NCBI GenBank assembly: GCA_003667865.1
Contig: CP033051.1
Coordinates: 445,501-509,500 of the forward strand
Source: Rossellomorea marisflavi
GTDB taxonomy: Bacteria > Bacillota > Bacilli > Bacillales > Bacillaceae_B
Length of the DNA stretch: 64,000 nt
Reading direction: 5' to 3'
Under the pieces are notes generated by a model that made no database searches, was not told the DNA's origin, and saw only the letters and a program-made list of their open reading frames with translations. Positions 16,878 through 25,896 of the stretch are shown here, in pieces; the stretch's first letter is position 1, and every line of letters starts with the position of its first letter. The position numbers and the translations under genes are program-made.

Positions 16878-18407
16878 CTACATGCCTCCACCAAATGAGT
16901 TCATTATAAACATAGATTGTTGATTTGAACGTTGAATGGCTTTTTCCATTGCAGTGAACTGGCGCCAATAGCGGTCTTCGATTTGAAATAAACGATCTTG
17001 GAATCGCTGCATTGAGTTATTAACGTTCTCTAAATTTCTACCAATTGCAAAACTGTTATCTAGAGTTGTAGCTTTCCCTGCTTTTTTCTCAATACCTTCC
17101 ATTGTATCCTTAATAGTATCACGTAATCGGCGTGCAATTCCTTGTTCATTCGTTGTTGTTCCATCTTTTGTAAATAGTTCATAAATTGCATTAGGATTTT
17201 GTGCAATGGCCTCTTTTAATTTTGTTTCATCGATAATGAGTTTTCCACGATCATTGAAATTGCTTGACGTTTTAATTCCAATTTCAGAAATTTGATCATA
17301 ATCAGGATTTATACCTATTACTGGGGTATACAAGTCCATACGCATTTTATTTAATCCACTTGAGAAGATAGATTCTCTTCGAAGAGTGCCACTTCTTGCT
17401 TTCTCCTCCCATAGTTCAATTTCTTTTTCTTCCATGGACTCTTTTTGTTCTGCTGTTAGAGGCTTAAAGTCGCGATATTGTTTTTCGTTTAACTCACTGT
17501 TGATTTTACCAATAATCTCATTATATTTATCTACAAATTTTAGAACAGTCTCAAAGATTTTGTCTGTATCTGGTGATGAACTGAAAGAAATATCTTTGTT
17601 GGCTGCTTCTTTGAGAGTAACTTCAAAACCGTTTAATCTTACAACATTGGAGTTCCGCTGAGTTTCTAGCCCATTATAAGAGAATATAGCATTTTTTCCG
17701 ACTGAACCATGACCTTGAAGAACCGAATAGTCATTTGACATTTCTCCAGTAGTAGTGTTCTTATCAAAACGGAGAACATTACTAAACATATCACCCGTCA
17801 ATTCAATCTCAGAACCAGATTCATTGCTTCCACTGTTTTTAGCTGTGATAGAAACTTGACCTGTAAAAGAATCAAAAAACATGTTTACATTAGAATTTTT
17901 ATTCACTTGTTCTATTACACTTTCTAATGTATCGTCAGATTTAATTTTGTAAGTATACCCTTGCGTATCCATAGTACCATCTTTATTGATAGCCTTAATC
18001 GTAATTGTCTCATCTACAGCTACTCCTAAAGTAGTAAGCTTAGCTTTCGAGTCAATTTTTGATCCATCATTTTGAATAGGTTTACTATACATCACTGCGG
18101 AAGCGGCTAACTGACTTACATTTATGGTTCCAGTTAAATCTGATGTAGAAGAAACGTTTCTAACAGCAACACCCTCACCTGAAACATCTACCTTCTTTTG
18201 TGTATAAGTCGCTTGTCTGTACACACCATCAAATATCTGTTTATCAAAATCAAATAACATTTTATTCATTTCACGATAATCATCGCGTTGCCATTCCAAC
18301 CACTGTCTTTTTTGTTCTAGTTTGTCAAGCGGTATACGTTCTGCCTTCATTAAGTCTTTTACAAGACTGTCAATATCCATACCACTAGCTAGTCCACCAA
18401 TTCGCAT
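16878..18407 (-). CDS. fliD: Flagellar filament capping protein FliD
   Basis: At 509 aa it has the usual Bacillus size. The N-terminal FliD domain starts MRIGGLASGMDIDSLVKDLMKAERIPLDKLEQKRQWLEWQ. The central FlgD/FliD domain contains DLTGTINVSQLAASAVMYSKPI, and the C-terminal D0-D1 coiled region ends FQDRLFQIEDRYWRQFTAMEKAIQRSNQQSMFI. It caps the growing filament and folds flagellin monomers at the tip. It follows flaG by 13 bases. Confidence 0.97.
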   Translation of the reverse strand: MRIGGLASGMDIDSLVKDLMKAERIPLDKLEQKRQWLEWQRDDYREMNKMLFDFDKQIFDGVYRQATYTQKKVDVSGEGVAVRNVSSTSDLTGTINVSQLAASAVMYSKPIQNDGSKIDSKAKLTTLGVAVDETITIKAINKDGTMDTQGYTYKIKSDDTLESVIEQVNKNSNVNMFFDSFTGQVSITAKNSGSNESGSEIELTGDMFSNVLRFDKNTTTGEMSNDYSVLQGHGSVGKNAIFSYNGLETQRNSNVVRLNGFEVTLKEAANKDISFSSSPDTDKIFETVLKFVDKYNEIIGKINSELNEKQYRDFKPLTAEQKESMEEKEIELWEEKARSGTLRRESIFSSGLNKMRMDLYTPVIGINPDYDQISEIGIKTSSNFNDRGKLIIDETKLKEAIAQNPNAIYELFTKDGTTTNEQGIARRLRDTIKDTMEGIEKKAGKATTLDNSFAIGRNLENVNNSMQRFQDRLFQIEDRYWRQFTAMEKAIQRSNQQSMFIMNSFGGGM

Positions 18408-18420
18408 CTATTTCACACCC

Positions 18421-18792
18421 TTAAATCTTTTTATCTACCATTAACCCTAAAAACTCAGTCATTGCCGCATAAACATCCAACATTTTTTTTGCTGGGATTT
18501 CTCTTACAATCTCTTTTGTCTTGTCGTCAACAATAGTAACATAGTACTCTTGTAGTTTTTCATGAAATTCGAATTTAAGGTGTGATGTTGATGCACCTAC
18601 AAATTCATTCAAGCTATGAATCACATTTTCTAGCTTTTCTTTTGTCTTTTCATCCATTTGAACTTCGGATTGATTTTGTTTATCTTTTGGTTGATTAATA
18701 GATTGATTGTTTTTTTGTACATCTGCTGATTTTTGTGATGGGATTGAAGATAAGATTTGAACGGAATTAATATTTCCAAATTTTTCAACCAT
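18421..18792 (-). CDS. flaG: FlaG family flagellar protein
   Basis: The 123-aa protein has a low-complexity Gln/Asn/Lys-rich N-terminal half. The conserved FlaG domain at residues about 65-120 includes LNEFVGASTSHLKFEFHEKLQEYYVTIVDDKTKEIVREIPAKKMLD. FlaG proteins influence filament length or cap function in other bacteria. It is the first gene of the flaG-fliD-fliS-fliT operon. The start ATG follows GGGAGG, and a sigma-D promoter lies 43 bases upstream. Confidence 0.92.
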   Translation of the reverse strand: MVEKFGNINSVQILSSIPSQKSADVQKNNQSINQPKDKQNQSEVQMDEKTKEKLENVIHSLNEFVGASTSHLKFEFHEKLQEYYVTIVDDKTKEIVREIPAKKMLDVYAAMTEFLGLMVDKKI

Positions 18793-18834
18793 GGCTGTTA
18801 AGCCTCCCTACATCCTAAGCATATCTTAATCATT

Positions 18835-18861
18835 ATATCGGTTCATTATTGATTATTTTTA
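18835..18861 (-). promoter_or_regulatory. Sigma-D promoter of the flaG operon
   Basis: On the minus strand TAAA (18861-18858), 15 bases, then ACCGATAT (18842-18835), close to the sigma-D consensus TAAA-N15-GCCGATAT. Confidence 0.85.
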
Positions 18862-19190
18862 GAGTATATAATATTTTATTTTTTAAATCACACAATTCTC
18901 CAAATTCATGCAAGAAAAAATAACTTCCTGACCATAATGTTGATAACATAAATATATATAAAAGCATATCATCTTACGGTTACTAAGGATGGTTCACCCC
19001 GTAGGAGTGATCACCAGGGGCAGAAATATACTTAATCTCAAATCCATACACTGTTTGTGATCTTAATATAAAGGATGAAGATCATGGAGGTATTTACCAA
19101 TCACTGCTATTTTGGATACCTATTCTAAATCGATTTTTGCATGTGATTAAATCGGGAGAATAGGATTAAAAGTTTATATAGTTAAAAGAA
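18862..19190. other. Intergenic stretch between the flaG promoter and the IS element
   Basis: About 330 bases, AT-rich except for a GC-richer patch at about 18970-19025 with GGTTCACCCC, GTGATCACC and AGGGGCAG. I see no convincing open frame or known riboswitch consensus. It may be an old leader or gene remnant disturbed by the IS insertion. Confidence 0.35.
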
Positions 19191-19208
19191 TGGATTGTCA
19201 ACACTAAA

Positions 19209-20042
19209 CTAGACAGTTTTCTTAAGGTGCGTAAGTTTGTATTCAACTGGACTTAAATAGTCTAAAGTACCATGGATACGTAGATGGTTATACCAGTGCA
19301 CATAGTCTGTAAACTCTCTATGTAACTCTTCTAAACTATCAAAATGACGCTTCTTTACGAACTCTGTTTTGATGATTTTAAATGTTGCTTCTGCTACTGC
19401 ATTATCATAAGGACACCCTTTTAAACTGAGAGAACGTTTGATATTAAACGTTTCTAGTGCTTCATCAATGACCTGGTTTTTAAATTCTCTTCCTCGGTCC
19501 GTATGGAACATTTGAATGGAATGTAAGTTACCTTTAATTGATGACAGAGCTCGATAAACTAGTAAAGCATCTTTGTTCTCACCTGTGCTAAACCCTATAA
19601 TTTCCCGATTAAAGAGATCAATAAATACACATATGTAATGCCATTTTTTATGGACTCTTACATACGTTAAGTCGCTCACCACGACAGTCAACTCTTCTTC
19701 TTGTGAAAATTCACGGTTTAATTCATTTACTTGATCACTCTCGTTTGGTTTATCATTATGCGGTTTAAATTGAGCCACAGTATAAGTCGATACAAGTCCT
19801 TGTTCGTTCATAATTCTCCCGATTCGACGACGAGATACTAATTTTCCACGCTTCTTCAGCTCATGCTTTATTTTTCTCGTACCATAATTTTGGCGGCTCT
19901 GATGGAATACTTCTATGACATCTGATGTGATATCATCTTCATTCTTTCGTTCTTTTGCTTCATAATAATATGTACTCCTAGGGAGTTGTAGGACCTTGCA
20001 CATTGCTGATATCGAGTATTTGTGCTGGTTGTTTTTAATCAC
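19209..20042 (-). CDS. IS3-family transposase OrfB (DDE integrase domain)
   Basis: The 277-aa frame begins with the HTH_21-type region KYSISAMCKVLQLPRSTYYYEA and then the rve integrase core. The DDE catalytic triad is visible as VVSDLTYVRV (Asp), HTDRGREF (Asp) and NAVAEATFKIIKTEF (Glu). The conserved IS3 tail HWYNHLRIHGTLDYLSPVEY is complete. Translation alone would start at GTG 20042, two bases after the orfA stop. Members of this family usually make an OrfAB fusion by -1 frameshifting, but I see no clear A6G slippery run at the junction. Confidence 0.92.
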   Translation of the reverse strand: MIKNNQHKYSISAMCKVLQLPRSTYYYEAKERKNEDDITSDVIEVFHQSRQNYGTRKIKHELKKRGKLVSRRRIGRIMNEQGLVSTYTVAQFKPHNDKPNESDQVNELNREFSQEEELTVVVSDLTYVRVHKKWHYICVFIDLFNREIIGFSTGENKDALLVYRALSSIKGNLHSIQMFHTDRGREFKNQVIDEALETFNIKRSLSLKGCPYDNAVAEATFKIIKTEFVKKRHFDSLEELHREFTDYVHWYNHLRIHGTLDYLSPVEYKLTHLKKTV

Positions 20043-20044
20043 AT

Positions 20045-20329
20045 TTACTTTCGTCCTAGTATCAGCGCTGCTTGCTTTAAAATGTCATTTTCCATTTCTA
20101 ATAGTTTATTTCTCTTCCTAAGTTCCAGTAGCTCTTTCTGTTCGGGGCTGAGGTTATCCTTTTCTTTGAAGGAACCGGAGGTTTTACTTTGACTAATCCA
20201 CTTATCAAGTGAAGAAGGGGTTAATTCATATTCACGAATTATATCTTTGCGAGGCTTACCACTTAGATGAAGCTGCACGATCTGTTTCTTAAATTCCTCG
20301 GTAAATGTTCGACGTACTCTTTTTGTCAT
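20045..20329 (-). CDS. IS3-family transposase OrfA (HTH_Tnp_1)
   Basis: The 94-aa protein starts at ATG 20329 behind GAGGAGAATCTAC. It has RTFTEEFKKQIVQLHLSGKPRKDIIREYELTPSSLDKWI (helix-turn-helix that recognises the IS ends) and then a leucine-zipper-like helix LLELRKRNKLLEMENDILKQAALIL used for oligomerisation. Confidence 0.92.
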   Translation of the reverse strand: MTKRVRRTFTEEFKKQIVQLHLSGKPRKDIIREYELTPSSLDKWISQSKTSGSFKEKDNLSPEQKELLELRKRNKLLEMENDILKQAALILGRK

Positions 20330-20518
20330 GTAGATTCTCCTCATAACTGATTAGTATAGTTAATTCTACTTGACCTTAAATTTTCTGTCTAACTAAGTGT
20401 AGACTATCCAGAAACATTTCCTCCCTGATAACAACACAAGCTGAACTTTAGAAGATAATGAATATATTTTTTCACCTACTATCATTTGTGCTTTAGTATC
20501 ATTCATATAAAAGAAGCT

Positions 20519-20546
20519 AACCACCAAGATAAATATCTTGGTGGTT
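20519..20546 (-). terminator. Terminator of the glycosyltransferase gene
   Basis: A 13-bp stem, AACCACCAAGATA / TATCTTGGTGGTT, with a 2-base loop is followed on the minus strand by AGCTTCTTTTAT. Confidence 0.75.
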
Positions 20547-20638
20547 AAGAATAAAAAATATAGTTTTAAATAAATGTTAAAAATATTGAATATTTAACTC
20601 TTGTTAGTATTCATGAGGAATTTTTGTTCATGTTAAAT

Positions 20639-23600
20639 TTAATCTGAACAAACTGTCATTATAACTGCTGATATAAATTCATGCTTGAAAATTGAATCAA
20701 GATCATAGCTGTTCTCTTCACCATCCCGACTAAGTAAAGAATATGTCACCCCGTATTCTTTTTGGTAGCTATCTAGTAGATAATATAGCTGACTTGAGTC
20801 CTCTTTAGATCTCACTTTGTTGAGCTCAAAAACGACTTTCCCTACTCTTTTGGACTTTATTATTTCATTCATACCTAGTAGACAATGATATTCTCCACCT
20901 TCAATATCCACCTTAACATAATTTATAAATGCTTTTTCATTGATAAAGTCATCAAGAGAAATCGCATGTATTTTGCTTTCTTCCATGCCCCTATCAACTA
21001 GGAAATAGTCATAATACTCTTTATCTGGCTGATGAATAGATGCATTCCCACTAAATCTCTCAGTTGTATAGAACGATATTTCTTTATTCACACTGTATAC
21101 TGCCTTATTAACAAGTGTAACTCTGTCAACTAAATAATTTATTGATATATTATCCTGAAGGAATGTGTAAGTATTTTTATTTGCTTCAAAAGCAATAACC
21201 TTTCCATTTGCACCTACTTTGTTACCGAACAATATTGTAAAATATCCAATATTTGCACCTACATCAATTACTACATCGCCAGCTTTAATATTTTTGATAA
21301 AGTACTTTGTAAGTGATTCCTCTATTTGACCGTAGCTCATTAAATCAGGCATTAAACTCATATCTTTATTTGAGGTAAATAATTTTCCACCCCAAGTTGT
21401 TGTTATTAACATTTTATTATCTCCCACATACGCTCCATACATCTTATTGCCCCCGTTCTTACTACTAGAAGAATTATTCTCAAACACCTTATACTTTGAT
21501 ATACCTTTGTAATATTCAAGTAATTGTTTTGTAATCGTATCCCAATTAAACTGCTGAGTAGTTTTTAATCCGTTTAACACTAAACGACTCACTAAATTTT
21601 CTTTATCATTTAATACTCTTAAGACTTTAGTATATATATCTTTAGAATCTTTAATTTTCGTCGTTATTACATTGAAATTATCCTTTGCATATTCTAAAAC
21701 TCCAGTATTTTCAGTAGTCACTACAGGACAGCCACACGCCATTGCTTCTAAAACTGGAAGGGAAAAGGACTCATAATAAGATGCAGATACGTATACAGAT
21801 GCACCTTTGTATAAACTTGCAATTTTTTCTTGTGTTGGGTTAATAAATATTTTATCAACAACGTTTGTATACTTACTTGTTAATGGTTCATTTGGTGATA
21901 TCCAATACAACTTTATACCTTTAACTTCTTTCCTTATCATTTGAAAAGCATCGACAATATGAGATAGCCCCTTAAACTCTGCTTGTTCACTACCTATCAT
22001 TAGAATATAGGGTCCTTGTTCATAATCATCTTCTTGCTTATTATTAAAGATAGAATGATCGATTGCATTATGAATAACAGTCGCTTCTCTTCCGAATTTT
22101 ACTTTTATTTTCTTGGCTGCTTGTTCAGAAACTGTATAAATAAATTCTGGAAGCTGATACTGTTTAAAAATGTAATCTTTTAATTTTTGATTTAAACTTT
22201 CACTTTTAAACATATTGTATTTCTCATTAAATAGATGAAAATCACCTTGTTCAAAATAGGCAACAGGTGCAATAGCAGTATCAATACAGTCTTGCAAATG
22301 GCTCCAGTAAGTCGCCACAATAATGTCACATTTTGGAATTACACTTGCCAAAGCTTGGCCTTCGGGTACTAAAATATATTTTGCTTCAACTGGAAACCAG
22401 TCTGGTTTCGGTGATGGTGATACAATTGATACTTCTACCCCCATTTTGTGTAAACGATTGGTATGTTCTAGTATAACCTTAACCCCACCACTAATTCGAA
22501 CATGATTCACCACATACACCACATGAATACTATCTTTACGCTCCCTGCTCAATATTAATTGCTGAGTTTTGGCATTAAGCTGATATTCTAACTTTTTCTG
22601 AAACCATTCTAAATATATCTCTGAGCTACTTTCAACTACAGCTTCGTCCTTAGGAAGATAGTTTTTCAAGTAATTGCTATCTGGGTAAATTTCTAAAGCA
22701 ATCCTTACTAACTCTAATTTAAGTTCATGTTGCTCAAGCCTATTTGCTAGATCAATTCCTAATTCATAAATTCGAAAATCTAATCTATTCTGCTCGATTC
22801 CCATAACAGAGAAATTCAATGCGTCATTATACTCTTTCTTATCAATAAACTCCTTGATTATATTTACGATTGCCTCGTTATCCATCTTACTAGCATCATT
22901 AAGCTCTTGATAAAAAGAAATTGCCAGGTCAGAGAAGTTATATTTATATAATAAATGACCTATTGAAAGGTCAATTGATCTGTCGTAGTGTTTCTTCAAT
23001 GAAATTAGGGACTCAAATAATTCAAATTGTGATAATTGAATTGACTTTTCTAATAGTGATATAAAATATTTGGTGTTTTTTAAGTTATATGGTTCAATTT
23101 TACCAAGTAATAATTTTATAAAATCTATTTCATCTTTATTAATAAATAAATTTTGAATAGATTCTAATAAGCCATAATGATTAGTCTTTAGCCCAATTAT
23201 AATTAGGTCATAAAAATCTATCCATCTTTTATTTATTATTCCTTTAAAACCATCTAAAGGGCGTTTTTTCAGATATTGTAAAGCATCATCAAAATTCCCT
23301 CTATGTATGGCTAGATTGACCATTAGAGCTTCCTGTTCATCTTTTTCAATTAAATAATCCCTATATTCCATAGCTAATTCAATTTGTTTATTATTCAACA
23401 AAATTTTGATTATCGATTTTAAGACTTCTTGGTTGGCAATCCATTTTTGTTTTCTTATATAATTATCTATATCAATAGCAGAACTATAAATTGATAATAA
23501 ATATACTAGTTTATTTATTATCTCTAAATGACTCGTATTAAAGGATAATGCTTGAGAGTAATGATAAACTGCATCTTGAATCTTCTCATCATTCTCATAA

Positions 23601-24592
23601 ATACTACCCAATAACTTGTGGGGAATAAGTTCTAGATAATCGATACTTAAGATATAATTATCATATTGCTCTTTATTATTAACTATTTTTAATAACTCTT
23701 CTTTAGCGTCCTTAAACCTTTTCTGTGTTAGGTAAATTTCACTTTTAAAACATTTGAATTCAGGAGACTTTGCATACATTTTTTCAGAGTCAGAAATGAC
23801 CTCTAGGGCTTCTTCAAGTCTATTTAATCTCACCAGACAGCGAATAATCTCTATTACTGCATAAGGTACCCATGAGTATCTAATATCTGGTTTTTTTATA
23901 AAAGCAGTTTTATATGCATCTAGTGCTTCTTCTATTTTCCCAACTGATTTATATTCATTTCCCAAATTAAAGTAGTCAAATCCTGAAGCATCTTCTTTAC
24001 TCATTTCTTTGTGAAGTAACTCAGTGTTTCTTTCATTTTTATTTTTATCTTTAACTGTACCGCTAAGATAACCAGAATGATAAACTATAAGTGATGAAAG
24101 TTTTTCATTGAGTTTCTCCCCGTTTATTTTTTTTAATTGCTCATGGATATCTCTGTAATATTTAATTGTTCCATCATTTTTATATACTCTTGAGTGATGA
24201 TGTTGAAATACATTTTCACCATAAGTTCCTGTAAAGTTTAGGATTTTGACGGATAGAGAATCTAAGTTTGGGTTTTTAACACTTAAATTTCTAAGTTCAT
24301 CAATAAATTCTATCAAATTCTCTTTATCCACGTATTCATCTGCATCTAATGCAAAAACCCAATCACCTTTTGCAAAACTTTGCGCATAATTTCTTGCTTC
24401 TGAAAAGCTTCCCGTCCATTTATAATCAAAAACTTGCTCAGTGTAATTATTAGCAATGTATTTTGTTGAATCAGTGGAACCTGTATCTACAATAATAATT
24501 TCATCAACAATATCCTTTACTGAATCTAAACACCTTGTTAAAACCTTTTCTTCATTTTTCACAATCATACACAACGAAATAAAGGGCTTCAC
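20639..24592 (-). CDS. Giant fused enzyme: GT2 glycosyltransferase, TPR region, GT4 glycosyltransferase, FkbM methyltransferase
   Basis: The 1317-aa protein has four parts. Residues 1-110 are a GT2 domain (SLCMIVKNEEKVLTRCLDS, VDTGSTDST, DWVFALDADEY with the DxD-type motif). Residues about 190-640 hold TPR-like helices. Residues about 687-1035 are a GT4 domain (VNHVRISGGVKVILEHTNRL, then SYYESFSLPVLEAMACGCPV with the EX7E region). Residues about 1095-1310 are an FkbM-type methyltransferase (DVVIDVGANIGYFTILFG, then YVKVDIEGGEYHCL). It starts at GTG behind AAGGAGGTAACAGA and stands directly downstream of flagellin on the same strand. This suggests it builds and methylates an O-glycan on flagellin. 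It is visibly more AT-rich than neighbouring genes, which hints at transfer. Confidence 0.88.
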   Translation of the reverse strand: MKPFISLCMIVKNEEKVLTRCLDSVKDIVDEIIIVDTGSTDSTKYIANNYTEQVFDYKWTGSFSEARNYAQSFAKGDWVFALDADEYVDKENLIEFIDELRNLSVKNPNLDSLSVKILNFTGTYGENVFQHHHSRVYKNDGTIKYYRDIHEQLKKINGEKLNEKLSSLIVYHSGYLSGTVKDKNKNERNTELLHKEMSKEDASGFDYFNLGNEYKSVGKIEEALDAYKTAFIKKPDIRYSWVPYAVIEIIRCLVRLNRLEEALEVISDSEKMYAKSPEFKCFKSEIYLTQKRFKDAKEELLKIVNNKEQYDNYILSIDYLELIPHKLLGSIYENDEKIQDAVYHYSQALSFNTSHLEIINKLVYLLSIYSSAIDIDNYIRKQKWIANQEVLKSIIKILLNNKQIELAMEYRDYLIEKDEQEALMVNLAIHRGNFDDALQYLKKRPLDGFKGIINKRWIDFYDLIIIGLKTNHYGLLESIQNLFINKDEIDFIKLLLGKIEPYNLKNTKYFISLLEKSIQLSQFELFESLISLKKHYDRSIDLSIGHLLYKYNFSDLAISFYQELNDASKMDNEAIVNIIKEFIDKKEYNDALNFSVMGIEQNRLDFRIYELGIDLANRLEQHELKLELVRIALEIYPDSNYLKNYLPKDEAVVESSSEIYLEWFQKKLEYQLNAKTQQLILSRERKDSIHVVYVVNHVRISGGVKVILEHTNRLHKMGVEVSIVSPSPKPDWFPVEAKYILVPEGQALASVIPKCDIIVATYWSHLQDCIDTAIAPVAYFEQGDFHLFNEKYNMFKSESLNQKLKDYIFKQYQLPEFIYTVSEQAAKKIKVKFGREATVIHNAIDHSIFNNKQEDDYEQGPYILMIGSEQAEFKGLSHIVDAFQMIRKEVKGIKLYWISPNEPLTSKYTNVVDKIFINPTQEKIASLYKGASVYVSASYYESFSLPVLEAMACGCPVVTTENTGVLEYAKDNFNVITTKIKDSKDIYTKVLRVLNDKENLVSRLVLNGLKTTQQFNWDTITKQLLEYYKGISKYKVFENNSSSSKNGGNKMYGAYVGDNKMLITTTWGGKLFTSNKDMSLMPDLMSYGQIEESLTKYFIKNIKAGDVVIDVGANIGYFTILFGNKVGANGKVIAFEANKNTYTFLQDNISINYLVDRVTLVNKAVYSVNKEISFYTTERFSGNASIHQPDKEYYDYFLVDRGMEESKIHAISLDDFINEKAFINYVKVDIEGGEYHCLLGMNEIIKSKRVGKVVFELNKVRSKEDSSQLYYLLDSYQKEYGVTYSLLSRDGEENSYDLDSIFKHEFISAVIMTVCSD

Positions 24593-24647
24593 TCTGTTAC
24601 CTCCTTAAAGATTTTATATCTATTTATATTATTAGTAAATCTAATAA

Positions 24648-24681
24648 AAATATCGTGCTTTTTTAAGAAAGCACGATATTT
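24648..24681 (-). terminator. Terminator of hag
   Basis: A 14-bp perfect stem, AAATATCGTGCTTT / AAAGCACGATATTT, with a short loop lies 24 bases after the hag stop. It limits but need not stop transcription into the glycosyltransferase gene. Confidence 0.85.
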
Positions 24682-24704
24682 CTTTAAATTTACTATTATA
24701 ATTT

Positions 24705-25517
24705 TTAACGAAGTAATTGAAGAACACCTTGTGGTTGCTGATTTGCTTGTGCAAGCATTGCTTGTGCTGCTTGTGAAAGAATTGAATTCTTAGTTTGTGA
24801 CATCATTTCCTTAGCCATGTCTACGTCACGAATTCGTGATTCAGCAGCTGTTAAGTTCTCAGCAGATGTACCTAAGTTATTAATTGTATGTTCTAGACGA
24901 TTTTGAAGTGCACCTAAACCAGAACGTGCAGTCGAAACTGATTTAATAGCATCGTCAAGTGAAGCGATAGAAGCATCTGCCGCAGTTTGAGCAGAACTAA
25001 TGTCTAATCCATTGATTGATAAACCTGTAGTACTCATTGTAGCAATTGAGAAATTAATATTTTGACCATCATTTGCACCGATTTGTAGTGTTGCTGCAAA
25101 GCCACCATCTAGTAGAGTCATTGTATTGAATTGTGTATCATTAGAAATACGATCAATTTCAGATAATAATTGGTCAATTTCAGATTGTAATTGATTACGG
25201 TCATCAGATGTATTCGTATCATTCGCTGATTGAACTGCTAGTTCACGCATACGTTGAAGAATTGAATGAGTTTCATTTAAAGCTCCTTCAGCCGTCTGAA
25301 TTAATGAAATACCATCTTGTGAGTTCTTAGATGCCATTTCTAAACCACGAATTTGACCACGCATTTTCTCAGAGATTGCTAACCCTGCTGCATCATCTCC
25401 AGCTCGGTTAATACGAAGACCAGAAGATAGTTTCTCCATAGACTTCATTTGTCCATTGTTAGCATTTCCTAATTGGCGGTGTGTGTTAAGAGCTGCAATA
25501 TTGTGATTAATTCTCAT
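24705..25517 (-). CDS. hag: Flagellin
   Basis: This 270-aa flagellin has intact D0/D1 ends: MRINHNIAALNTHRQLGNANNGQMKSMEKLSSGLRINRAGDDAAGLAISEKMRGQIRGL at the N-terminus, and the C-terminal helix ending LSQAAQAMLAQANQQPQGVLQLLR. The central variable region is very short, as in other compact Bacillus flagellins. It contains several serines and threonines that could carry glycans made by the adjacent enzyme. It is the filament subunit, exported by the flagellar type III system with FliS. The leader carries a sigma-D promoter and a CsrA-type hairpin. Confidence 0.98.
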   Translation of the reverse strand: MRINHNIAALNTHRQLGNANNGQMKSMEKLSSGLRINRAGDDAAGLAISEKMRGQIRGLEMASKNSQDGISLIQTAEGALNETHSILQRMRELAVQSANDTNTSDDRNQLQSEIDQLLSEIDRISNDTQFNTMTLLDGGFAATLQIGANDGQNINFSIATMSTTGLSINGLDISSAQTAADASIASLDDAIKSVSTARSGLGALQNRLEHTINNLGTSAENLTAAESRIRDVDMAKEMMSQTKNSILSQAAQAMLAQANQQPQGVLQLLR

Positions 25518-25542
25518 CTTTAATTTCCTCCTTGGAATTAGA

Positions 25543-25562
25543 GGTTCACATCCTTGTGAACC
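25543..25562 (-). promoter_or_regulatory. CsrA-type hairpin in the hag leader
   Basis: On the mRNA GGTTCAC and GTGAACC form a 7-bp stem whose 6-base loop AAGGAT displays GGA, the CsrA recognition core. A second GGA lies in the AAGGAGGA Shine-Dalgarno site 20 bases downstream. B. subtilis hag is known to be repressed by CsrA bound to two such sites, with FliW as antagonist. csrA and fliW are the next genes upstream here. Confidence 0.8.
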
Positions 25563-25616
25563 ATTGTTTTTTAGTAGATACTCAGGTCGGCCGCCCCTTT
25601 CTCCCTTACACTATTA

Positions 25617-25643
25617 ATATCGGTCGAATATGTTATTTGTTTA
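25617..25643 (-). promoter_or_regulatory. Sigma-D promoter of hag
   Basis: TAAA (25643-25640), 15 bases, ACCGATAT (25624-25617) on the minus strand. It lies about 100 bases before the start codon. Confidence 0.9.
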
Positions 25644-25654
25644 ATAGTTTTTTA

Positions 25655-25891
25655 TTATTTTCTATTATTTTTTTTCGTTGCTGTTAGTTTCTTTAATAAA
25701 TCCTTAATATCTGCAGTTGCAGCGGTATTTTCAGCCTGAATATCTAAATAAATTTCTTTTCGGTGTATTTCTACGTTACGTGGTGCGTTAATACCAATCT
25801 TCACTTGATCCCCGCTAATAGACTTTACTACAATTTCAATGTCGTCTCCAATTTGTATAGCTTCACCATTTTTTCTTGATAGGATCAACAT
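25655..25891 (-). CDS. csrA: Carbon storage regulator CsrA
   Basis: The 78-aa RNA-binding protein starts [22 protein letters not shown] and continues [26 protein letters not shown], the standard CsrA beta-strand order, with a lysine-rich tail. I chose ATG 25891 by family alignment. GTG 25900 and ATG 25897 also lie in frame, the latter overlapping the fliW stop. It blocks translation of hag by binding GGA sites in the leader and is itself sequestered by FliW. Confidence 0.96.
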   Translation of the reverse strand: MLILSRKNGEAIQIGDDIEIVVKSISGDQVKIGINAPRNVEIHRKEIYLDIQAENTAATADIKDLLKKLTATKKNNRK

Positions 25892-25896
25892 CCCCA

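Larger units (their letters stand above)
19191..20410 (-). mobile_element. IS3-family insertion sequence, 1220 bp, apparently intact
   Basis: The ends form imperfect inverted repeats of about 35 bp. Left: TGGATTGTCAACACT, then TAGACAG and TTAAGGT. Right, read on the other strand: TGGATAGTCTACACT, then TAGACAG and TTAAGGT. The termini are TG ... CA as in the family. The three bases GAA on both outer sides look like the target duplication. Two frames (orfA, orfB) lie inside. It landed between the flaG promoter and the glycosyltransferase gene and interrupts no coding region visible here. Confidence 0.85.

Noticed and set aside
18960-19030. Riboswitch (cyclic di-GMP or fluoride type) between flaG and the IS
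   Set aside because: The GC-richer patch has small palindromes but none of the conserved nucleotides of these classes that I can recognise.
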